A model generated the notes under the pieces. It was given only the letters and a program-made list of their open reading frames with translations, made no database searches and was not told the DNA's origin. From positions 1 through 58,504 of the forward strand of contig NZ_FMCI01000152.1 of the NCBI RefSeq assembly GCF_900091845.1: DNA of 58,504 nucleotides, in the 5' to 3' direction. The position numbers and the translations under genes were made by a program. This DNA is from Streptomyces sp. SolWspMP-5a-2 (lineage in GTDB: Bacteria > Actinomycetota > Actinomycetes > Streptomycetales > Streptomycetaceae). Positions 52,952 through 58,504 of this stretch are shown one piece after another (the first letter of the stretch is position 1; each line of letters begins with the position of its first letter).

Positions 52952-52980
52952 ACGGCCCGCCCCCCGGGCGGACACGGCGA

Positions 52981-53017
52981 GGCCGGGGCGGACCGCTGCG
53001 GGCGGTCGGCCCCGGCC
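52981..53017 (+). terminator. 15-bp hairpin terminator after the Gfo/Idh/MocA gene
   Basis: GGCCGGGGC pairs with GCCCCGGCC (52981-52989 / 53009-53017) and, after one G-G mismatch, GACCGC pairs with GCGGTC (52991-52996 / 53002-53007). It serves the plus-strand operon and possibly the convergent PRC-barrel gene. Confidence 0.8.
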
Positions 53018-53039
53018 CCGGCCGGTGAGCGGCGGACGC

Positions 53040-53453
53040 TCAGATCATCGGGCGGCCCAGCGTCGACGGGTCCGCGCCCGGGGTGCCCGGTACGGGGGCG
53101 TCGTCCGCGCGGGTGGTCCCGTAGTGGGTGCCGACCTGGTCGTGGTACTCGGGGTTGCCCAGGTGCGTGTTCTTGTCGAACTCGGGCGCGCTCTTGATCT
53201 CGTCCTTGGTGCGCGCGACCTGGATCGTCCTGGCCTCGGCGTCGATCCCGACGATGGTGCCCGCGGGGAGCAGCACCTCCTTGCCGAAGATCCACACCCC
53301 GGTGTCCACCACGATGTACTGCGACCCCACGTCGTTGGAGTGCTTGTCCACCTTGCCGATGTGGCCGTCCGTGGCCTCGACCTTGTAGCCGGTCAGGTCG
53401 GCGTCCGGAGTGTGACCAGCGCTGGCCGGGTAGTCCCAGATGTTCTCGGTCAT
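53040..53453 (-). CDS. PRC-barrel domain protein
   Basis: 137-residue soluble protein. The PRC-barrel (about 15-85) is recognisable in DADLTGYKVEATDGHIGKVD, GSQYIVVDTGVWIFGKEVLLPAG and IVGIDAEARTIQVARTKDEIKSAP, followed by a polar tail. Actinobacterial members are stress-related and sit near envelope genes. GGAGG seven bases upstream of ATG 53453 decides the start. Its neighbour in the same direction is a 56-residue hydrophobic protein. Confidence 0.9.
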   Translation of the reverse strand: MTENIWDYPASAGHTPDADLTGYKVEATDGHIGKVDKHSNDVGSQYIVVDTGVWIFGKEVLLPAGTIVGIDAEARTIQVARTKDEIKSAPEFDKNTHLGNPEYHDQVGTHYGTTRADDAPVPGTPGADPSTLGRPMI

Positions 53454-53624
53454 GGTCGTACCTCCGTGTATCAGTCGCTTCCGGTCGGTCGGTGCGGGTC
53501 CGCACCGTGCGTCCGTTCCGGCGACACCCCCCGGTTGTCCAGGGCGGGCGTCCTCAAACAATGTCCGCGGCGGCGAACCGCGTTCAGCGCTTCCGCGCCT
53601 CGGGGCCCGTGTCCGCGGCCCGGT

Positions 53625-53795
53625 TCACCACCGGTACCAGCGGCCCCTGCCGCCGCTTCCGGCACCGGGCCGGATCACGAAGCCGAGCAGCCACACCACC
53701 AGGACGATGACGGCGATCCACCACAGGGCCTTCAGGGCGAAGCCCGCGCCGAAGAGGATCAGGGCCAGAAGAAGAACCAGAATCAAAGGAACCAT
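53625..53795 (-). CDS. Small hydrophobic membrane protein
   Basis: 56 residues with two hydrophobic segments (about 3-20 and 23-41) joined by a short turn with Lys22, then a Gly/Arg/Trp-rich cationic tail ending RGRWYRW. AGGAGG eleven bases before the ATG at 53795. Similar short proteins are common beside PRC-barrel/stress genes in Streptomyces, and the less GC-rich leader (53796-53880) fits its own promoter. No function can be named. Confidence 0.8.
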   Translation of the reverse strand: MVPLILVLLLALILFGAGFALKALWWIAVIVLVVWLLGFVIRPGAGSGGRGRWYRW

Positions 53796-54069
53796 GTTGT
53801 CAACTACCTCCTGGACAACGGGTTCTCCCCGATCACCTTTACAAACACACAAAAGCCGCGTTTCTTTCACGCGTGCCGGGGCATCCTGCCGCCCCGCACA
53901 GGGGTGCCCCGTCCGGCGCCCGTCACTCCCCCGCGGCCGCGTCAACCCGGCGCCCGGCGGCGGCGGGTGGATCGCGGACGCCCTGTATCCGCAACTCAGC
54001 AGCACACAGGGGTTGTTGGGCACCCGGCGGGACGGACAGGACATCACGCCCGATCAGTACAGTCGCCGC

Positions 54070-55872
54070 ATGTCCACCCCGACCGTTCCTCCCGCCGGGC
54101 GTCCCAGCCCGGCCGGCGCCCACGCGCTGCGCGCCCGTTACCGCGCCGAACGCGCCCGCAGACTGCGCCCCGACGGCGCCGCCCAGTACCGGCCGCCCAC
54201 CGGCGCGTTCGCCGCCGACCCGTACGCCGACCCGGAGTTCACCCGGGCCCCGCTGACCGACCGCGTCGAGGCGCTGGTCGTGGGCGGCGGCTTCGGCGGG
54301 CTGCTCGCCGGGGCCCGGCTGCGGCAGGCGGGCGTGGAGTCGGTGCGCGTCGTGGAGCGCGGCGCCGGCTTCGGCGGCACCTGGTACTGGAACCGCTATC
54401 CCGGGGTCCGCTGCGACGTGGACTCCTACGTCTACCTCCCGCTGCTGGAGGAGACCGGCACCATGCCGACCTGGAAGTACGCGCCGGGCGAGGAGATCCG
54501 CCGCCACGCACTGGCCGTCGCGGACCGGTTCGGGCTCTTTGAACAGGCCTGCCTCCAGACCCGGGTCACCGCCCTGACCTGGGACGACACCGAGGCGGAG
54601 TGGACGGTCGAGACCGACCGCGAGGACCGGATCAGGGCCCGGCACGTGATCCTGGCGACCGGCCTGTTCGGCGACGCGCGCCTGCCGGGCATCCCCGGCA
54701 TCGAGACCTTCACCGGCCGGATGTTCCACACCAGCCGGTGGGACTACGCCTACACCGGCGGCGGCGCGGACGGCGGCCTCACCGGGCTCGCGGGCAAGCG
54801 GGTCGCGCTCGTCGGCACCGGGGCGACCGGCGTCCAGGTCGCCCCGCTCCTCGCCGAGTCAGCCGGTCACCTCTACGTCTTCCAGCGCACCCCGTCCTCC
54901 GTCGATGTGCGCGGCAACCGTCCGACCGACCCCGCGTGGGCCGCCTCGCTGCGGCCCGGGTGGCAGCGGGAACGGCGGGAGAACTTCGCGCGGATGCTCG
55001 CCGGGGTGCCCGTCGAGGAGGACCTCGTCGCCGACAGCTGGACCGGCGCCGGCCATCTGCACGAGAAGGTGCTCCCCACCGACCGGTTCGCCCACCTCAC
55101 CGCCGAGGAGCGCGAACGGGCCTACGAGGAGGCCGACTTCGCGAAGACGGCGGAGCTGCGCGCCCGGATCGACGCGCTGGTCGACGACCCCGTGACCGCC
55201 GAGCGGCTCAAGCCCTGGTACCCGTACATCTGCAAGCGGCCCACCTTCAGCGACAGTTACCTGCCGATGTTCAACCGGCCCGACGTCACCCTCGTCGACA
55301 CCGCGGACACCCGGGGCGTGGAGCGGATCACCGGGAACGCGCTCGTCGTCGGGGACACCTCCTACGAGGTGGACTGCCTCGTCCTCGCCACCGGGTACGA
55401 CGTGGTCACCGGCGCCCTCTCCGGCACCCTCCCGATCCGGGGCCGGGGCGGCATCCCGCTGCTGGAGAGCTGGGCCGAGCGCGGGCCGCGGACCCTGCAC
55501 GGCTTCCTCAGCCACGGCTTCCCCAACCTGTTCCACCAGGGCAGGATCCAGAAGGCGGCCACGGCGAACTACCTGCACGCGGTGGACGAGCAGTCGGTGC
55601 ACATCGCGGCGATCGTCGCGGAGGCCCGCAGGCGCGGGGTCCGCGTCGTGGAACCGACGGAGTCGGCCCAGGAGGAGTGGGCTGCGACGATCCGCGCGAA
55701 GGCCGTCGACCTGTACACGTTCCACGCCGGATGCACCCCCGGCTACTACAACAACGACGGGGACCCGCCGCGCGGCAGCGAGATCTACGGGGACGGCCCG
55801 CTGGCCTTCCACCGGCTGCTGCGCGAGTGGCGCGCGGGCGGGGGCATGGACCAGGTGCTGGGTCCCGCGTAG
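54070..55872 (+). CDS. Flavin-containing monooxygenase, Baeyer-Villiger type
   Basis: 600 residues. Two Rossmann motifs: VVGGGFGGLLAGARLRQAG (FAD, ~75) and VALVGTGATGVQVAPLLAE (NADPH, ~240), with the Baeyer-Villiger fingerprint FTGRMFHTSRWD between. The long N-terminus with GGTWYWNRYPGVRCDVDS and the C-terminal FTFHAGCTPGYYNNDG-type block match the cyclohexanone/phenylacetone-type group. It converts a ketone to an ester or lactone. ATG 54070 has no ribosome site but TACAGT ends eight bases earlier, so the transcript may be leaderless. Confidence 0.9.
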   Translation: MSTPTVPPAGRPSPAGAHALRARYRAERARRLRPDGAAQYRPPTGAFAADPYADPEFTRAPLTDRVEALVVGGGFGGLLAGARLRQAGVESVRVVERGAGFGGTWYWNRYPGVRCDVDSYVYLPLLEETGTMPTWKYAPGEEIRRHALAVADRFGLFEQACLQTRVTALTWDDTEAEWTVETDREDRIRARHVILATGLFGDARLPGIPGIETFTGRMFHTSRWDYAYTGGGADGGLTGLAGKRVALVGTGATGVQVAPLLAESAGHLYVFQRTPSSVDVRGNRPTDPAWAASLRPGWQRERRENFARMLAGVPVEEDLVADSWTGAGHLHEKVLPTDRFAHLTAEERERAYEEADFAKTAELRARIDALVDDPVTAERLKPWYPYICKRPTFSDSYLPMFNRPDVTLVDTADTRGVERITGNALVVGDTSYEVDCLVLATGYDVVTGALSGTLPIRGRGGIPLLESWAERGPRTLHGFLSHGFPNLFHQGRIQKAATANYLHAVDEQSVHIAAIVAEARRRGVRVVEPTESAQEEWAATIRAKAVDLYTFHAGCTPGYYNNDGDPPRGSEIYGDGPLAFHRLLREWRAGGGMDQVLGPA

Positions 55873-55873
55873 C

Positions 55874-55913
55874 GGGCGGGGCGCCGAACGTGGTGACGCT
55901 CGGTGCCCCGCCC
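55874..55913 (+). terminator. 14-bp hairpin between convergent monooxygenase and transketolase genes
   Basis: Arms 55874-55887 and 55900-55913 pair over 14 positions with one G-T wobble around a 12-base loop, immediately after the monooxygenase stop. Confidence 0.75.
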
Positions 55914-55934
55914 GTGCCGGGGTCCCCGGTGGGG

Positions 55935-58160
55935 TCAGGGGTGGTCGGCGGTGCCGCCCTCCGGCGGGGCGGCCTTGCCCCGGCGACCGCCCGGGTACGG
56001 CGCGTTCCCGGCGTCCCGGACGCTGTCACGGGCGGCTGCGGCCACCGCGGCGGGCGTGATGCCGAACTCGTCGTACAGGCGCTGGTAGTCGGCGGAGGCG
56101 CCGTAGTGCTCCAGGCTGACGATGCGGCCCGCGTCCCCCACCACCTCGCGCCAGCCCTGTCCGACGGCTGCCTCGACGCTGACCCGGGCGCGCACCTCGG
56201 GCGGCAGCACCTTCTCCTGGTAGGTGAGGGGCTGCGCGGCGAACCACTCGCGGCACGGCATGGACACCACGCGGACGCCGACACCCTCGTCAACGAGGAG
56301 GTCCCGGGCGGCGAGCGCGATCTGCACCTCGGAGCCCGTCGCCACGAGGATGACGTCCGGGACGGCGCCGTCGGCGACGTCGGTGAGGACGTAGGCGCCC
56401 CGGACCGCGCCTGCCGCCGGGGCGAACTCGCCGCTGTGACGGTCCAGGATCGGCAGGTTCTGCCGGGTCAGGACGAGTCCGGCGGGCCGGTCGGTGTGTT
56501 CCAGGACGGTCCGCCAGCAGGCCGTCGTCTCGTTGGCGTCGGCGGGGCGCACCACGTCGAGGCCGGGGATGGCGCGCAGTGCCGCGAGGTGCTCGACCGG
56601 CTGGTGGGTGGGTCCGTCCTCGCCGAGGCCGATGGAGTCGTGCGTCCACACGTAGGTGACGGGCAGTTCCATCAGCGCGGCCAGCCGCACCGCGGGCCGC
56701 ATGTAGTCGGAGAAGGTGAGGAAGGTGCCGCCGTAGGGGCGGGTGAGGCTCTGGAGGGCGATGCCGTTGAGGATGGAGCCCATCGCGTGCTCGCGGATGC
56801 CGAAGTGCAGGGTGCGTCCGTAGGGGCCGCCCTTCCACTGCGCGGTCTGCCGGTCGGCCGGGACGAACGACGGCGCGCCGTCCATCGTCGTGTTGTTGCT
56901 CTCGGCGAGGTCGGCCGATCCGCCCCAGAGTTCGGGCAGCGTGTCGGCGAGCGCGGAGAGCACCTCGCCTGACGCCTTGCGGGTCGCGATGCCCTTGGGG
57001 TCGGCGGGGAACTCGGGCAGGACGTCGGTCCATCCCTCGGGCAGCCGCTGGGCGCGCAGCCGGTCCAGGAGCGCGGCGCGGTCCGGCTGGGCCGCGCGCC
57101 AGGCGTCGTAGCCCTCCTGCCAGCGGGCGTGCTCGGCGCGGCCCCGCTCGGTGGCCTCGCGGGTGCGGGCCAGGACGGCGTCCTCGACGACGAAGGACCG
57201 TCCGGGGTCGAAGCCGAGCAGCTTCTTGGTCGCCGCGACCTCCTCCTCGCCGAGGGCGGAGCCGTGCGCCTTGCCGGTGTTCTGCTTGGTGGGGGCGGGC
57301 CAGCCGATCAGGGTGCGCAGCATGATCAGGGAGGGCCGCCCGGTCTCCGCCTTGGCCGCCTCGACGGCCGCGAGGAGGGCGTCGACGTCCTCCACGTAGC
57401 CGTCGGCCCGGGTCCAGTCGACGGTCTGGACGTGCCAGCCGTAGGCCGCGTACCGGGCGGGGACGTCCTCGCTGAAGGCGACGTCCGTGTCGTCCTCGAT
57501 GGAGATGTGGTTCGAGTCGTAGAAGACGACCAGGTTGCCGAGTTCCTGGTGTCCGGCGAGCGAGCTGGCCTCCGAGGTGACGCCCTCCATGAGGTCGCCG
57601 TCGGAGGCGATGACGTAGACGTGGTGGTCGAAGGGGCTGGCGCCGGGTGCGGCGTCGGGGTCCAGGAGGCCGCGTTCGCGCCGGGCGGCCATGGCCATGC
57701 CGACGGCGGCGGCCAGGCCCTGGCCGAGCGGTCCCGTGGTGATCTCGACCCCGGCGGTGTGCCGGTGCTCCGGGTGTCCCGGGGTCGCCGAGCCCCAGGT
57801 GCGGTACGCCTCGATGTCGGAGAGCCGGAGGCCGTATCCGGCCAGGTAGAGCTGGATGTAGAGGGTCAGGCTCGAATGGCCGCAGGACAGCACGAAGCGG
57901 TCCCGGCCGAGCCAGCGGTCGTCGGACGGGTCGTGCCGCAGCACGTTCTGGAACAGCAGATAGCCCAGGGGCGCGAGGCTCATCGCCGTGCCGGGGTGGC
58001 CGTTGCCGACCTTCTGCACGGCGTCGGCGGCCAGCAGCCGGACCGTGTCCACCGCCCGTACGTCCGTCGCGTCCCAGCCGGTCCGGTCGGCGACGGGCAG
58101 CGCCAGGCCGCTGTCCCGTCCGGTGGTCCCCGGTCCGTTGCCGGGCTTCTCGCTCGTCAT
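55935..58160 (-). CDS. tkt: Transketolase
   Basis: 741 residues, thiamine-diphosphate enzyme of the non-oxidative pentose phosphate pathway, transferring two-carbon units between sugar phosphates. The ThDP motif is [16 protein letters not shown] (~170), [19 protein letters not shown] is the N-terminal substrate His block, and [20 protein letters not shown] carries the conserved Glu/His of the pyrimidine domain. AAGGAG precedes the ATG at 58160. A charged, Gly/Pro-rich C-terminal tail of about 25 residues extends beyond the usual end. There are no zwf/tal genes beside it, so it may be a second copy rather than the main pentose-phosphate enzyme. Confidence 0.93.
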   Translation of the reverse strand: MTSEKPGNGPGTTGRDSGLALPVADRTGWDATDVRAVDTVRLLAADAVQKVGNGHPGTAMSLAPLGYLLFQNVLRHDPSDDRWLGRDRFVLSCGHSSLTLYIQLYLAGYGLRLSDIEAYRTWGSATPGHPEHRHTAGVEITTGPLGQGLAAAVGMAMAARRERGLLDPDAAPGASPFDHHVYVIASDGDLMEGVTSEASSLAGHQELGNLVVFYDSNHISIEDDTDVAFSEDVPARYAAYGWHVQTVDWTRADGYVEDVDALLAAVEAAKAETGRPSLIMLRTLIGWPAPTKQNTGKAHGSALGEEEVAATKKLLGFDPGRSFVVEDAVLARTREATERGRAEHARWQEGYDAWRAAQPDRAALLDRLRAQRLPEGWTDVLPEFPADPKGIATRKASGEVLSALADTLPELWGGSADLAESNNTTMDGAPSFVPADRQTAQWKGGPYGRTLHFGIREHAMGSILNGIALQSLTRPYGGTFLTFSDYMRPAVRLAALMELPVTYVWTHDSIGLGEDGPTHQPVEHLAALRAIPGLDVVRPADANETTACWRTVLEHTDRPAGLVLTRQNLPILDRHSGEFAPAAGAVRGAYVLTDVADGAVPDVILVATGSEVQIALAARDLLVDEGVGVRVVSMPCREWFAAQPLTYQEKVLPPEVRARVSVEAAVGQGWREVVGDAGRIVSLEHYGASADYQRLYDEFGITPAAVAAAARDSVRDAGNAPYPGGRRGKAAPPEGGTADHP

Positions 58161-58504
58161 GCGGGCTCCTTCTTCGCCAGGTCGATTTGCGCGGTTCGTT
58201 CTCCCGGCATTGTCGCCGCGACCCCGGTCCTCGCCCTGTCCGGCAGGCCGAGGACCGCACGGACGACGACCGTCCGCCGCACGGCGGCGGCACCGGGACC
58301 GGCGGGCCGGGTACCCGGGTGACGCCGACGTACGCGGGACGGCCGGGGCCGGGTGGACAGGGGGCTCGCGATCGTGGCTGGTCGGCGGGGGCGGGGGCGA
58401 GGGATGAGGGGGGAAGGGATGGGGGCACAGGCTGGGGGCGGGGGCCTGCGGGCGCGGGCTGCGGGCTGCGGGCAGGGGCCTGCCGTCGCGGGCTGGGGGT
58501 CGGC
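58161..58504 (-). other. Transketolase upstream region and G-rich window end
   Basis: No supported gene. The first ~100 bases hold the transketolase leader; a clear -35/-10 is not visible. From about 58385 to the end the plus strand is strongly G-rich, with at least six runs of three or more G within 40 bases (58387-58427), a pattern able to form G-quadruplex structures. The stretch is cut by the window end. Confidence 0.6.

Noticed and set aside
53796..53880. A sigma-B-type promoter before the 56-residue protein
   Set aside because: On the minus strand GTGT-N16-GGGGAG resembles the pattern, but the -10 matches poorly; stress control is only suggested by the protein class.

Overview
The window is very GC-rich, with strong third-position GC bias, GTG/TTG starts, GGAGG-type ribosome sites, many ATGA/GTGA stop-start overlaps, and actinobacterial families (ROK, PadR, gamma-butyrolactone-receptor-type TetR, DUF1684, DUF4832, PRC-barrel stress protein). 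It is a chromosomal segment of a Streptomyces or close relative. I see no rRNA, tRNA, CRISPR array, transposase, integrase or phage gene. About fifty genes, most of them for uptake and catabolism, cover almost the whole window.

Layout. (1) 111-5787, minus: DUF1684 gene and a five-gene oligopeptide/nickel-type ABC importer, behind a clear TTGACA promoter whose -10/spacer carries an inverted repeat. (2) 5951-11384: BMP-like lipoprotein, HupE/UreJ membrane protein, secreted metallophosphoesterase and a DUF916-type membrane-anchored surface protein. (3) 11500-11885: a seven-copy ~52-bp tandem repeat without a convincing gene. (4) 12104-19571, plus: two SDRs, a nitrilase-superfamily amidase, a PuuE/HpPgdA-type deacetylase and a ribose-type ABC importer, closed by a 20-bp perfect hairpin; then a LuxR-HTH/periplasmic-binding-protein fusion regulator broken by a frameshift. 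(5) 21826-25410, minus: FtsX-type permease, its ATPase and a PadR repressor. (6) 25600-32254, plus: an orphan solute-binding protein without a lipobox, then an alpha-glucosidase with an AglEFG-type importer whose first permease carries a ~155-residue extracytoplasmic insertion. A 13-bp motif, TACCTAACARGTA, occurs next to PadR and twice at the alpha-glucosidase promoter. (7) 32390-38147: HAD phosphatase, gamma-butyrolactone-receptor-like TetR, carotenoid oxygenase coupled to a membrane protein, PucR-type regulator. (8) 38266-43314: FAD-linked oxidase, carboxylesterase, and a divergent MFS exporter/AraC pair. (9) 43383-52951: an alpha-galactoside locus (DUF4832 glycosidase-like protein, MalFG-type permeases, binding protein, GH36 alpha-galactosidase with an apparent 1-bp deletion, ROK repressor, Gfo/Idh/MocA dehydrogenase) with a matching split operator at two promoters. 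(10) 53040-58160: PRC-barrel protein, 56-residue hydrophobic protein, Baeyer-Villiger-type monooxygenase, transketolase.

The most interesting points are the shared PadR-region motif, the permease with the inserted domain, the amidase/cyclic-amidase/sugar-importer cluster with an adjacent one-component sensor, the two-part ROK operator, and the two tandem-repeat arrays. Both frameshifts lie in G/C runs, so sequencing error must be excluded before either gene is called broken. All functional calls come from reading motifs and gene order; no database search was run.
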